From contig MPUH01000085.1 of the NCBI GenBank assembly GCA_001970955.1, positions 1 to 64,000 on the forward strand: a stretch of DNA of 64,000 nt, read 5' to 3'. The stretch's first letter is position 1. Each line of letters starts with the position of its first letter. The translations under genes were made by a program, and so were the position numbers. This DNA comes from Stentor coeruleus (taxonomy: Eukaryota > Ciliophora > Heterotrichea > Heterotrichida > Stentoridae). Under the pieces are notes generated by a model. The model did no database searches. It was given only the letters and a program-made list of their open reading frames with translations, and was not told the DNA's origin. Shown here one piece after another: positions 1-10,250 of this stretch.

Positions 1-737
1 ATTTATTAAGCATATATTTGAAAAATAATAATGAGTTTTATGCTGTTATTGAATCAATCAATACATTATCATAGTTTTATATTTCAATATTTGATGCTGG
101 CTGATAAAATATTTTCTGTCAATAGGCTAATCCTTAAATATTCAAAAAAATATAAAAAGATTAAACTCCATATTTATAATCTTTTTAAAATTTACTTCTT
201 ACTCTAAGGGGCCTTTCTCTAACGAACGTGAACAAAAAAAATGGTACTATTTTTAAGCCATAAAAGGTCATTAGCTTAGCCGATAGCAGAATTAAACCAT
301 AGGGTATAAATTTAAAATCAATTCGAATATAAAATATAGTTAATATATGTTGAGGCCTGTGTAGTAAAAATACACTGAATTTTTTTTCTGCAAGATAATT
401 ACGTGACTAGCTTATCAGATAGCAAAACCATGATTAAACTATCAGTCAGATTCATGAAAAAATCTGAAAATACTATAATCCATCTAAATCATTAATAAGT
501 GTTTTTTGTCTGATGTTTGACCAAGAACGAAATATATAATAAGTAAGATAGTTTTATCAGGTTAGTGTGATAACTTTCATACCAAAAAAAATATATATCT
601 ATACCAAAATTGTTTATGACAAATTGCATAAGCTCAATATTGTATGTATCAGTATGAAAATGCAAAATAATAGAAAATTAAAAGTAAGTTAAGAAAANAA
701 TAATATCATGAAAATTAGCATGACATTTTACTTGTTG
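1..737. other. Gene-free stretch at the window edge
   Basis: No convincing coding region, RNA gene or promoter is seen. Positions 1-145 recur almost without change at 3093-3237, so the window opens inside a tandem duplication. Positions 146-737 have no second copy here. A single N lies at 698 without an obvious flanking overlap. Confidence 0.6.
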
Positions 738-1343
738 TTATGCAGAAAATATTGAAGTAGTCAATTTTGGTAGCTTCCGATAATTAATGATAGCATCAAT
801 TTCCAAAATATCAATAATCTTGATGTCTATGAGAGCCTCTGAAACCTCAGTCAAGCATGCATAAGCTAACAATATTGCATAGTTATCTTCGAAAATGAAT
901 CGATGATGTTTTGCCATAATTTCATCATATGTTTGTGATAAATATTTGCAAGATTTTAGCAAAGATCCAGTTAGATCAGCAATAAATTCATTTTTTTTCT
1001 CTAAAGTAATTGAGTCTGTGTAAAAGTTGTAAAGTTTTTCTTTTATCAAATGAAAAAATTGCCTGATAGCTTTTTTAGAAAATGTTGTTACTTCAATCAT
1101 AAGCAACATTTCATTTACAAACTCTGGCAATTTTTCTGGCTGTAGTAAATATTCATGCCACTTCTTTATGAAAATCTTCGAAAAAGTAAATGGGAAATCT
1201 TCGATTGAAATTTCGTTTGAGTGTAAAATTTCCTTTCCTATTTCAAAAAGTTCATCCTCTGTTATTTGGACCTCTGGCTTGAAGGTTATTGATAAAAAAC
1301 TTTGCATAATAGCTTCTTTCGGGAGTTCAAATGGTTCAACCAT
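738..1343 (-). CDS. Hypothetical protein A, copy 1 (201 aa)
   Basis: I do not recognise this family. The frame opens with a true ATG at 1341-1343 and encodes a mostly helical, acidic/hydrophobic 201-residue protein starting MVEPFELPKEAIMQSFLS. No signal peptide, zinc ligands or membrane spans are evident. Its reality is supported by a second copy at 3226-3708 that differs mostly by single substitutions while keeping the frame across about 155 residues. Copy 1 is the longer one: copy 2 loses the C-terminal 45 or so residues through a deletion. It lies about 0.9 kb downstream, on the same strand, of unknown gene B. Function cannot be inferred. Confidence 0.6.
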   Translation of the reverse strand: MVEPFELPKEAIMQSFLSITFKPEVQITEDELFEIGKEILHSNEISIEDFPFTFSKIFIKKWHEYLLQPEKLPEFVNEMLLMIEVTTFSKKAIRQFFHLIKEKLYNFYTDSITLEKKNEFIADLTGSLLKSCKYLSQTYDEIMAKHHRFIFEDNYAILLAYACLTEVSEALIDIKIIDILEIDAIINYRKLPKLTTSIFSA

Positions 1344-2253
1344 TATTATAAGGCCCCCTTATTATATTAAAATATTTAGCAAAATATAATATTTTATTAA
1401 AGAGATCAATTTGATGAAGAAATCAAATTATTTTTATGAATTGTTATTGTTTTACATTTTATCTGTGTATATTCATAATAACGTGATTGTTAACGTAAAA
1501 TTTTGGAATTTCTTTAAGGCTTACTGATGGGTATAAACTCTAGCTTGCCTGGGGTAAGAAAATAATTATTTTGTCTATGTGGACACATTTTAATGTTAAT
1601 AATTGACAGTCTTTTAAAAGATTAAGCTATAAATGCACTTTTATGCTTACAATATAATTTTATTATTATTTATCATAAGAACTAACTTAAATTTGATAAT
1701 GTTTTATTGTTGATATTCAGTAATATGCAAATACAAATGCTAAATAAATACTTAAATAATTTCTTATTGGTATGATGATACTATAGGACTTAAAATATGC
1801 ATGACCCACTACTTTATCAAAATTTGTATTTACATAATTTAATAGCTCTCACGAATTTATCATTTAGATTTGTATTTTTCATAAAAATATAATAATAAAC
1901 TTCATGAAGTTTGCTTTGTTAAAAAAAATTCATTTTTAAGTGAATCTTATAGAAGATGTTTAGATAAAGCCCATTGGTTAAAAGCGGTCGGCTAAAGGCA
2001 AATAAAACTGATCACCTGATAATTATAGTATCTAATATAATTTATCGATATGGGAATAAGTTTGTTGAAAAAATGGTTTTGATCTTAAATACTATAATTC
2101 AAACTTTCGATATTAGACTCTAAATACAAATTATACTGATAATATATTAAGAAACTAAGTATGTATTTTATCAAGCCTAGTAAATTTATTGTTTATAAAA
2201 GCATTAATTATTTGCTTATACAATCTTTTAGCTCATATTTTATAATTGCCTAG
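1344..2253. other. Intergenic spacer between A1 and B1, partly duplicated
   Basis: No gene is seen. The first roughly 400 bases (1344 to about 1760) resemble 3709 to about 4110, for example the shared tract around 1470-1495 and 3835-3862. The spacer therefore belongs to the same duplicated unit as genes A and B. The rest is AT-rich and unremarkable. Confidence 0.55.
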
Positions 2254-3069
2254 TTATAATCTTAAGCATTTCGGCCAATTCATACCTTGAGATTTAGTAT
2301 AAAATTTTAAAAAAGGTTCTCCACTTTCTCTTCCATATACTTGAAGTAAATTAAATTTCTCATTAAACATTTCTAAATTCATATTCCAAGAATCAATATC
2401 ATTCAAAAAGTTTGCACTACTCAAGTATAAATTTATGCCTTTACCAGGAATTAATATGTTTTCAAATCTGCTTCCATCTTCAGGTTTTTCGATATCCTCT
2501 AAAAATAAAACAAAAGAATTTATTGGTGATTTGATGTATCTATTCTTATTCTCTCCTATCCTTTTATATATATGAAAGCATTCATATAGTAGAGTTAAAA
2601 TTATAAAAGCCATACAGAAATCATTTCCCTTTATGTATGAATAATCAATAAACACATAGCCGTCAATAGAATATCCATGGCCAAGCTCCATCATATTAGT
2701 AAAATAAGTATTACCACTTTCCATAACCCATGTAAAAGCATTGCGTATCATAGCTCTTCCTTCATTCTCATTATTAAATGGGCAATTTTCTTTAGCTAAT
2801 GTGTCAGCTATGAAAATATCAATTGCTTGGGAAATTACTGTTTTATCAATGATACTCTTAAAAATAGAAAAACTATAATTATCACACAAAATTGGAGGTA
2901 TTCTTTTGACTGATTCGAAAATAGTGAATCTAGGCATATCTATAACATTTTCCAAATTCTTGAGCACAAAAGATCTAAGTAACAATTTAATGTTATTTGG
3001 ATTTTCTTTTTTAAAAAGCTCATTTAAGCCATAGTCCAAGAGAATGCTGAAGTAATTAATGAGAAACAA
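2254..3069 (-). CDS. Hypothetical protein B, 5'-truncated copy 1 (up to 271 codons)
   Basis: The family is not recognised. The open frame of about 271 codons has no ATG at its 5' end: its first codon is TTG, and the first in-frame ATG (2935-2937) is about 44 codons in. The frame stops 23 bp short of the duplication junction at 3092/3093, where a copy of positions 1-145 begins, so the original 5' end was probably replaced by that rearrangement. Visible features are a helix carrying YECFHIYKR in mid-protein, a possible but unproven metal-binding YExxH-type motif, and a C-terminus MNWPKCLRL. A decayed second copy survives at about 4170-4350, with SFCIFIEENKCLDDGIRFE matching SFVLFLEDIEKPEDGSRFE here. 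It is likely a gene fragment or pseudogene. Confidence 0.45.
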   Translation of the reverse strand: MFLINYFSILLDYGLNELFKKENPNNIKLLLRSFVLKNLENVIDMPRFTIFESVKRIPPILCDNYSFSIFKSIIDKTVISQAIDIFIADTLAKENCPFNNENEGRAMIRNAFTWVMESGNTYFTNMMELGHGYSIDGYVFIDYSYIKGNDFCMAFIILTLLYECFHIYKRIGENKNRYIKSPINSFVLFLEDIEKPEDGSRFENILIPGKGINLYLSSANFLNDIDSWNMNLEMFNEKFNLLQVYGRESGEPFLKFYTKSQGMNWPKCLRL

Positions 3070-3092
3070 CTAAAATTATTCAAATAAATACT

Positions 3093-3237
3093 ATTTATTA
3101 AGCATATATTTGAAAAATAATAATGAGTTTTATGCTGTTATTGAATCAATCAATACATTATCATAGTTTTATATTTCAATATTTGATGCTGGCTGATAAA
3201 ATATTTTCTGTCAATAGGCTAATCCTTAAATATTCAA
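3093..3237. repeat. Direct repeat of positions 1-145
   Basis: Bases 3093-3237 match 1-145 essentially base for base. The right end then joins sequence homologous to position 871 onward, with AATA-type microhomology. This marks the junction of a tandem duplication carrying a deletion of 146-870. Confidence 0.9.
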
Positions 3238-3708
3238 TATTGCATAGTTATCTTCAAAAATTAATCGATGATGCTTTGCCATAATTTCATCATATGTTTG
3301 CGATAAATATTTGCAAGAATTTAGCAAAGATTCAGTTAGATCAGCAATAAATTCATTTTTTTTCTCTAAAGTAATTGAGTCTATGTAAAAGCTGTAAAGT
3401 TTTTCTTTTATTAAATGAAAAAATTGCCTAATAGCTTTTTTAGAAAATGTTGCTACTTCAATCATAAGCAGCATTTCATTTACAAACTCTGGCAATTTTT
3501 CTGGCTGTAGTAAATGTTCATACCACTTCTTTATGAAAATCTTCGAAAAAGTAAATGGGAAATCTTCGATTGAAATTTCGTTTGAGTGTAAAATTTCCTT
3601 TCCTATTTCAAAAAGTTCATTTTTTGTTATTTGAGCCTCTGGCTTGAAGGTTATTGATAAAAAACTTTGCATAATAGCTTCTTTCGGGAGTTCAAAGGGT
3701 TCAACCAT
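3226..3708 (-). pseudogene. Hypothetical protein A, copy 2, 3'-truncated (160 codons)
   Basis: This is a near-identical paralogue of the 738-1343 gene, with true ATG at 3706-3708. Residues 1 to about 157 align with copy 1 with scattered substitutions. After ...NYAIL the homology stops, because 726 bp corresponding to 146-870 is deleted and the frame runs into duplicated flanking DNA, ending after NI. The protein lacks the last 45 or so residues of copy 1. It is either a recent pseudogene or a truncated gene; the intact frame suggests the event is young. Confidence 0.6.
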
Positions 3709-4169
3709 TTATTATATGCCCCCTTATTGTATTAAAATATTTAACAGAATATAATATTTTATTCAAGAGATCAGTTTGATGGAGAATAAAATTATTTTTA
3801 TAAATTGTTATTGTTTTATATTCTATCTGTGCATATTCATAATAACGTGATTGCTAACCTGAAAATTTTTTAGGTTGAATAGGAATAACCTAGCTTGCCT
3901 AAAATAAGAAAATGATTATTTTATGTAAATGTAAACATATTTAATACTAATGATGAACAATTTTTTAAAATATTAATCTATAAATACACTTTTATGCTTC
4001 TAATATTTTTTATTACTATATTTCATAAATACTATCTTAAATTTGATAAAGTTTTATTCATGATATTTATCAATATGCTAATGCTAATGCCAAATAAATG
4101 CTTTAAAATTTTCTAACCAGAGAGTTGTACTTATCATAAAAATTTTCCTTCCTATATTAGAAACTTATT
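3709..4169. other. Duplicated intergenic spacer
   Basis: No gene is seen. The stretch to about 4110 is a diverged copy of the spacer at 1344 to about 1760; its homology supports one duplicated A-B unit. Confidence 0.5.
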
Positions 4170-4350
4170 TCAGTTATTTAAGCCTTTACAGGAAAATTAA
4201 TAATAAAACCATCTCAATAGTTACTTTTAATAATTTATAAGTTCAAGCATTCTATTAGGGAGAAGTATATTTCAAATCTAATTCCATCATCAAGACATTT
4301 ATTCTCTTCAATAAAAATGCAAAAAGTATTTTAGGAGAAATAATATTTAT
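4170..4350 (-). pseudogene. Relic of gene B, copy 2
   Basis: Reverse-strand translation around 4265-4330 gives SFCIFIEENKCLDDGIRFE, aligned with residues of protein B at 2450-2530. The following INFPVKA matches LIPGKGINL there, after an inserted AT-rich stretch. Stops and indels break the frame. Flanks show no further clear similarity, so this is a short relic of the second unit of the tandem array. Confidence 0.6.
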
Positions 4351-5184
4351 AATCATGCTATTTTTAAATTGAATGTACAAAAGAATATAAACTTTAAGAT
4401 AAGAGAATTTATAGGGCAAGTAAAGATTAGATACAAGAGGAATGGATTTTTATATTAAAAATACATGAAGATATTTGAATGAGAAAATATGATTAAGAGT
4501 ATGAGAAAATGAGAGATGTAGTAGTTTTATGCTTGAGTGAAACTGAAAGGAAGGGTTATGTTATATATTTATAAAGAAAAGTTAGAATTGCTGATTAAAT
4601 CAAGAATATAAAATTTAAAGTTGGCTTTGACAATAGGGGTATTAAAGTTGGATATATATTGATATGGTTTTAAGTCTTGGTTAATCAGATGGATTTAAGA
4701 ATATTTAGAAATACTAATAATTTTCTTTATTTTGAGTTGAGTAGTAGTTTCATATTATTGAATAAATCAATATAACACCTTAACACTCTCTGAATTAATT
4801 ATCTATTAGGATATTCTCTATATCTATTCATAACTAAAATCCTATAAAACCCTTTTAGAATGTTAGTAAACTTGACAACAGTTGAGTTAAAAAATTGACT
4901 ACATTTAGTATATTTGATAAAAGTGATTAGAAAATATATATTAAACAAGCTTTCTGGCCTGCTTTTTGCCGATAAGTACCTCAGAGGATTTATTAGTTGT
5001 AGACTACCCTTATAAATTTGAAAGATTAATTGGAAATATAAGAAAATATTCAAAAGATAACTTAGGAGTTTAAACATGAAAGGTATTTATAAAAAACTCT
5101 GATTTTTCAGTATTTGATATAATATTAGGGTCTTTTATATATATTTTAAGTTTTGCTCATAAGAGCTCGACTTTTAATATCAGC
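4351..5184. other. AT-rich stretch, no supported gene
   Basis: A 92-codon reverse ORF (4799-5077, true ATG) exists, but its composition is that of AT-rich noncoding DNA and it has no recognisable motif or second copy. I see nothing else. Confidence 0.4.
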
Positions 5185-5458
5185 TTATTTTCGAATTGCA
5201 TCTTTTAATACATTGCCAACTTCCTCTGTATATAAATCAATCTCTAAAGGTCTATGAAATAGGAGAATATGTGACTCAGGAGGATGTGTAGCATAATGAA
5301 CCCAACCTTTACTTTGTCAAATACCTAGTTTTCTCTATTCGTCTTCAAAAACCCTTTTTCTTTAATGATATTCCCAATTCTCTTAGTAAAATTACTTGTC
5401 TATATTCATGTTCATCATCAAAGTACTTTTATGAATATTCGATACTTTCCCAACTCAT
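5185..5458 (-). pseudogene. CKS1-like: CKS1/CKS2 (cyclin-dependent kinase regulatory subunit) pseudogene
   Basis: Reverse-strand translation from ATG 5456-5458 gives MSWESIEYS, a stop, then KYFDDEHEYRQVILLREL, matching the CKS2 stretch YSDKYFDEHYEYRHVMLPREL. In another frame follows EDE, a stop, RKLGI, a stop, QSKGWVHY, then [10 protein letters not shown], matching the CKS core EEEWRRLGVQQSLGWVHY and EPHILLF. The tail ends in TAA at 5185-5187. CKS proteins bind Cdk1 and phospho-threonine. Three in-frame stops (TAA, TAG, TGA) plus one frame change make this a broken host gene. None of the stops is explained by a GT...AG mini-intron, because each falls at a conserved residue. The ligand residues around WVHY and HILLF are intact, so decay is probably recent. 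The 5' end is present again at 5567-5614 through the N join and carries the same TAA, so that stop is not a single-read error. Confidence 0.8.
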
Positions 5459-5725
5459 ATACATTTAAATTATAAAAATTCAAGAACTTCTTTTATATAT
5501 AAAAACATGGTTTATATAATTATCTTATGCTTAAATTGTAAAATTATATAAGAAGGAATTATTGANTGTTCATCATCAAAGTACTTTTATGAATATTCGA
5601 TACTTTCCCAACTCATATACATTTAAATTATAAAAATTCAAGAGCTATGCTTTTATATATTAAAACATGGTTTATATAATTATCTTATGCTTAAATTGTA
5701 AAATTATATAAGAAGGAATTATTGA
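5409..5725. repeat. Unmerged contig overlap around N 5566
   Basis: About 157 bases before the N (from 5409) recur after it (5567 onward) with a few differences near 5486-5505. This is best read as overlapping contig ends or two alleles, and it duplicates the 5' part of the CKS relic. Confidence 0.85.
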
Positions 5726-6623
5726 TAAAAGTGATAATCAGTATAGCTTTGAGGCTATATCAAATTAAAGGTTTCTCTCTAATGAATTGCCAAAACTATA
5801 ATTTTTATTAGATTGTCAATTCATATTGCTTAAATAATTTTCCCTAAACCAATATTTTAGATTTTACCCAAAAGACTATGCTTTATTAAACAACAGGTAT
5901 TATAAGTATAATTATTAATATATAATTATAAACAAGACAAAACCATAATCCTAACAAAAATAATTTAGCTGAATTTTCATATATATAAAGCTTTTAATAC
6001 TAAAAACCTTATCATACACTTAAATCTTAAAGTATTTCTCAACTTATGATATCAAACATATTTCAAAGTATAATTTGATATAATTTTTAATATAAGCCAA
6101 TATAAACTAAATTCCTTTTAGTTTTTATAGAAATATATAATAGTTCTAATATTATTATATATTAATTTTATAAGAGTCTTAAGTTGTATGGTATCAAAAC
6201 ATATTATTGGGTATTTTCAATATTTATACCTGGCTAATTATAGGATTATTATATGCTTTTTAATAAAATATCTTTACCTAATCAGCAGTAGGATTTTTTT
6301 ATATTTAAATAATATTATGATTTTCTGATAGCTTTGATAATAATTTCTATATCATAAATTCAAATGTAATAAATGGCATATTTACATACACAAATACCAA
6401 TCAAGTTGCATTAAAAAAATTCAATAAAGTGAAAAAATCTCAAGCAACAAAAATCTATCAAAAAGTCACACTATCTACAAAGTTATCAGATAATCTTAAA
6501 AAAAAAAGCTTAGAATAAAAAAATCATATAAATTCCTCTAACTAAACGCATTTATTTTATCATAATTATCTATATTTAATATAACTTTAAAATAGCATCA
6601 TAAAGCGCGTTTACAATAAAAAA
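5726..6623. other. Gene-free AT-rich region upstream of the EF-hand-like gene
   Basis: No coding region or RNA gene is seen. The last 200 bases before the ATG at 6624 are A-rich. Confidence 0.5.
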
Positions 6624-7388
6624 ATGGGATGCACTCATGCAAATACTCATGAAAAAAACTCTCTCGAAAAAGCCTTTATCTCTTTATTTGAACAAAGTCT
6701 AGGCTTTACTAATTTAAAAGTTGCAGACTTCAATCGGATAATCCTTTTTTACTCAGATTTCCCAAAAATGTCTACAACTCAATTCTTCAATGCATTCCAA
6801 TCAATTCAAGTGGCGGTTCACGAACATAAAAATTTCTATGAAATATTTCTTGAAGACAATCTGATTTCCGCGAGGAAAATATGCTGTTTAGGGATACTTT
6901 TATGTAATGGCGAAGTTTCAGAAAAAGTTTCTTTGATATTTGATAACTATGATAAATATTGCTCAGGATCTTTGTCGATTAATAAAACAGAAGAAATGAT
7001 TTATGAAATTGTTAATATTGTATGCTCAATTATCCCTAAGTATGTTTTAAGTTTAAATCGTACAAATCAAGAGTTAAGAAAGTATGTATCGAAACTTTCA
7101 GTTTTAGTTCCAACGGTTGTGAGAAATTATATAACTGTTATAATGGGAAACAGTAAGAAAATTACGAAAGCAAATTTTATTAAGTATTTTAGTCAACCAA
7201 AGATGATTTATTTGTTAAACCCCAGTCGATTAAGGTCTTACACTTTTAAAATGTTTAGGGATATGGTCAAACCAGCTTTATTAATAAGAAATGCTAGCCC
7301 TGCTGTGCCTAAATGCCAAACTGCTAGATCTAAAAATTCACCAAAATTTTTTGATTTTGCTGAAATAAAAGTTTATAAAGAATTTTAG
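6624..7388 (+). CDS. Degenerate EF-hand protein with MGC N-terminus (254 aa)
   Basis: This is a 254-residue helical protein beginning MGCTHANTHEK, a Met-Gly-Cys start that could be myristoylated and palmitoylated, although residue 6 is not Ser/Thr. Around residues 111-126 the segment IFDNYDKYCSGSLSINKTEE resembles an EF-hand of the neuronal-calcium-sensor/calcineurin-B type. In the loop, Asp1, Ser5, Gly6 and Ser9 are kept, but position 3 is Tyr and position 12 is Lys, so Ca2+ binding is doubtful. A second pseudo-EF region may lie earlier (QFFNAFQSIQ). The C-terminal 40 residues are basic and Ser-rich. The ATG follows an A-run and the stop is TAG. There is no intron. Role in Ca2+ signalling or membrane attachment is inference only. 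Confidence 0.6.
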   Translation: MGCTHANTHEKNSLEKAFISLFEQSLGFTNLKVADFNRIILFYSDFPKMSTTQFFNAFQSIQVAVHEHKNFYEIFLEDNLISARKICCLGILLCNGEVSEKVSLIFDNYDKYCSGSLSINKTEEMIYEIVNIVCSIIPKYVLSLNRTNQELRKYVSKLSVLVPTVVRNYITVIMGNSKKITKANFIKYFSQPKMIYLLNPSRLRSYTFKMFRDMVKPALLIRNASPAVPKCQTARSKNSPKFFDFAEIKVYKEF

Positions 7389-7771
7389 ATAAAATTATTC
7401 TATAGGATGAAAAATATTATTATTTCATTACTAGTTTATAAAACTTAATAATCAGTTTAAGATTATCAATTTGCAATATTTTTATTGATATTAAGCATTG
7501 ATTGCGTCTTAGCAAAACCTACAAAAATAACCGGTTAAAAAAAAAGCATTTTCTAATAAAAACTCTTAATCACATTCAACTAGCCTCAACACCCAAATAA
7601 TTTTATTCAAACTTCATCCTAACTTTAACTTTTTGGTAAAAAACAATTTTTTTTTTCCTTTTAACATATAAATTTTTTATCATCCCCAGTCATTCCTATA
7701 ATTATCATCTAATCAAACCTAAAACTTTTCACAAACACTTCAAAATTTTTAAATAAAATGCCATAAAAAAA
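7389..7771. other. Intergenic leader, G-poor and C-rich
   Basis: There is no gene. On the coding strand of the downstream gene the tract 7560-7770 contains very few G residues. A two-codon upstream ORF (ATG CCA TAA, 7758-7766) precedes the true ATG at 7772. Confidence 0.5.
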
Positions 7772-9139
7772 ATGCAAGAAGAAAGCAAATTCCTCTGCGC
7801 TATCTGTAAAAAACCTACCCTTATGTGTTGTTCAGCTTGCAAAAATGTATTCTACTGTAGTGAAGCCCATCAAATCCAACACTGGGAATCCCATATGCAT
7901 GAATGTGCATATTCTGAACCTCCATCAACAGATTCATCACATTTGACACCAAATGAAACTTTTGATATCCGTCCAGAAATCGATTCAGCACCAGAAAATT
8001 CTTTAATAGCAGATGAAGAGATTTATAAGACAAAATACAAATCTAGAAGAGAAATAACTGTTCTTATCGCCTCAGGGAAATCAGCACAAGCTGCAAATAA
8101 AGGTCGAGTGCATTTTAATAAGGTCCTAACGGAATATGAAAGGAATCGATTTTTTGATATTTATGATTTATTGGCTGATGGGGTTATTTTAGCTAAAGCG
8201 TATTTAACATCAGGGGAATTAAATCAAGCAAGGCAGATTTTGTTAACTCTTGTGCAGAAAATGATGTCACATGCTGGAAGTCATGAAGCTGGACATAGTG
8301 GAAGTTTTCGTCCTGATGAAAGTAAAGGTGAGAAAGGAACTTTAGCTTATGAGGAACTTAAAGCAAAATGTAGCGCATATAGTACATTAGGGACTTTGTT
8401 TAGCACCTGTGGGGATAATTTGAATGGTGAAAAAATGTATGTACAATATTGCAAACTGATAATCTTGCATTTAGGTCCAGCAAGTCTTGAAGCTTCAAAT
8501 TGTTATTTCATGATGGGTCTTTTCTATCAAGAACAAAAACTTTTAGAAAAATCAATAGCAGCTTTTAAGAAATCTGAGGATATAAGAATTGAAGTTTTTG
8601 GAGAAAATCATGAAAGTATTAGTGACTGTGAATACAATCTAGGTTTGCTGTTTAAAAGGAAAGAAAACTGGTACAAAGCAAATGTATGTTTACAAAAAGC
8701 ATTAAATATTAGAATAAGACATAGTTCAGAAGGGTCATTACCTGTAGCTCAGGTTTATGAAGCATTAGGATCATTGTATATGCATACAAAAGATTTTAAA
8801 GTTGCATATGAAAAGCTCACAGCTTGTTATAACATAAGGAAAAATTTATTAAAGCATTGTCCAAACCATGAAGATCTTTCTCGTATCACTACCTTACTCT
8901 CATCTCTTAGTAACAAAATCGAAGAAGAAACTAAAAAAGACCAACAAAGAAGGGCTGAACTAAGTATGTTTAACCCTATGTTCAGCCCTGAAAACTCTCC
9001 ACAACAACTTCATTTCCTCCACCTACAAAACGATGAAGAAGTTAAAAACCCTGCATCTTCAATAAGAACATCAGCTAAATTCCAAGATAAAACTGAAGAT
9101 AGCTTTCAATGGTTAGGCGAAACCCCAGAAAAAAAGTAG
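7772..9139 (+). CDS. MYND zinc finger plus TPR protein, ZMYND12-like (455 aa)
   Basis: Residues 10-46 form a MYND finger: CAIC, CSAC, YC, then HQ, HW, H and C. The His in AHQ in place of the usual Cys is also found in ZMYND12. Residues 120-370 are TPR helices, with the clearest repeat at EVFGENHESISDCEYNLGLL and a following kinesin-light-chain-like unit. The tail is low-complexity and Ser/Pro-rich. MYND plus TPR is the architecture of ZMYND12, an axonemal partner of TTC29, so a ciliary role is plausible, though other MYND-TPR proteins are possible. There are no introns. The stop is only 52 bp before the next start on the same strand. Confidence 0.7.
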   Translation: MQEESKFLCAICKKPTLMCCSACKNVFYCSEAHQIQHWESHMHECAYSEPPSTDSSHLTPNETFDIRPEIDSAPENSLIADEEIYKTKYKSRREITVLIASGKSAQAANKGRVHFNKVLTEYERNRFFDIYDLLADGVILAKAYLTSGELNQARQILLTLVQKMMSHAGSHEAGHSGSFRPDESKGEKGTLAYEELKAKCSAYSTLGTLFSTCGDNLNGEKMYVQYCKLIILHLGPASLEASNCYFMMGLFYQEQKLLEKSIAAFKKSEDIRIEVFGENHESISDCEYNLGLLFKRKENWYKANVCLQKALNIRIRHSSEGSLPVAQVYEALGSLYMHTKDFKVAYEKLTACYNIRKNLLKHCPNHEDLSRITTLLSSLSNKIEEETKKDQQRRAELSMFNPMFSPENSPQQLHFLHLQNDEEVKNPASSIRTSAKFQDKTEDSFQWLGETPEKK

Positions 9140-9191
9140 TTTTTTTTTATATACACCAAAAAATCATAATAATCTAAAGTTTAATATAAAA

Positions 9192-10136
9192 ATGTCATCA
9201 AACATCGAGTTATCCCTCTATAATCCTACATCCTTAAAATCAGAACATTTCCCTCAATGTCAATGCAATAAGTCTTATTCAGGGCCGAAATGCTTATCTT
9301 TAACCCCAATCAAACCAGAATGTTGTAAAAAAGCTAAGAAATGGGTAAAAAGGTCGAAATTCCCCCAAGACCCCAAATCGACCTATCAAAAACTTGTTAC
9401 CATGGCATCAAATGAGTCAAATAATAATCAAGTGGCTCTAGATGCTTCAAGAACATATTCTCAAGTTGAATATTTTACAAGCGGACCAGGAAAATATGCT
9501 ATGATGAGGCTTATAAGCGCTTTTTGTGTTTATAGTCCTGTATTAGGATATGTACAAGGGATGAATTATATTGTTGCAGCTTTACTTTGGCATGCGACTG
9601 AAGTTGAAGCTTTTTGGCTTTTTGTTGTTCTTGTTGAAGACTTTGAACTTAGAGACAATTTTCTACCAGGCTTTCCAGGTCTTAAAAAACATGCTCATGT
9701 TGTTGATTTTCTTATAAATAGCCATATACCAAGACTTTATACGCACTTTCTTAATTTGAGTGTATCGGTAGAACTTTTTGCTACGGATTGGTTTCTAACA
9801 CTTTTTAGTAAGAATGTACCTATACAGTTGTCAGGATATGTTTTGAAGCATTTTTTTAGACAAGGGTGGGTTTTTTTCTATAAACTTTGTTTGGAGATTC
9901 TTATTAGGCTTTGTGATAAATTACTGATTATGAGAACTTTTGCTGAAACACTTTTGTACCTTAAGCCTCAAGACCATTCGCCAAGACAATGGAAAGTTTT
10001 TATGAAGAATTTAGAAAAAGGGCGAGACAAAGGCGACTGGGAAAAAATCGTCAAATCCGCAAGTATTCAAGATATCGATGAAAACTTCCTATATTCCCTT
10101 TATCACAACACTTTAAATCATATAAATTTCTTATAA
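9192..10136 (+). CDS. TBC-domain Rab GTPase-activating protein (314 aa)
   Basis: The TBC domain spans about residues 75-280. The arginine-finger motif is present as ALDASRTYSQ and the glutamine finger as YVQGMNYI, so both catalytic residues for Rab GTP hydrolysis are there. WLFVVLVED, ATDWFLTLFS and the RQGW/LCLEIL helix are further TBC landmarks. The N-terminal 70 residues are Cys/Lys-rich and unassigned. At 314 aa it is a minimal TBC protein with no PH, RUN or GRAM domain. Its Rab target cannot be read from sequence; two Rab2-like GTPases lie 49 kb away in the same window. It is compactly packed behind the MYND-TPR gene. Confidence 0.85.
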   Translation: MSSNIELSLYNPTSLKSEHFPQCQCNKSYSGPKCLSLTPIKPECCKKAKKWVKRSKFPQDPKSTYQKLVTMASNESNNNQVALDASRTYSQVEYFTSGPGKYAMMRLISAFCVYSPVLGYVQGMNYIVAALLWHATEVEAFWLFVVLVEDFELRDNFLPGFPGLKKHAHVVDFLINSHIPRLYTHFLNLSVSVELFATDWFLTLFSKNVPIQLSGYVLKHFFRQGWVFFYKLCLEILIRLCDKLLIMRTFAETLLYLKPQDHSPRQWKVFMKNLEKGRDKGDWEKIVKSASIQDIDENFLYSLYHNTLNHINFL

Positions 10137-10250
10137 AATCCACAAATTTGAACACAAAATTATATAAAAAATCCTTTCACAACGCTAACAATGTTTAGAA
10201 AACTTAGATGAAATATAGTAAATCCTAATAAAAAACTGAAAGATTATTTT

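Noticed and set aside
1975-2030. tRNA-like GC-richer patch
   Set aside because: No cloverleaf with a TTCRA loop and paired acceptor stem can be drawn.
4799-5077. 92-codon minus-strand gene
   Set aside because: AT-rich composition, no motif, no second copy; it cannot be told from chance.
5185-5458. CKS gene read with all three stops as sense codons
   Set aside because: A frame change is also needed, and neighbouring genes use the standard code.
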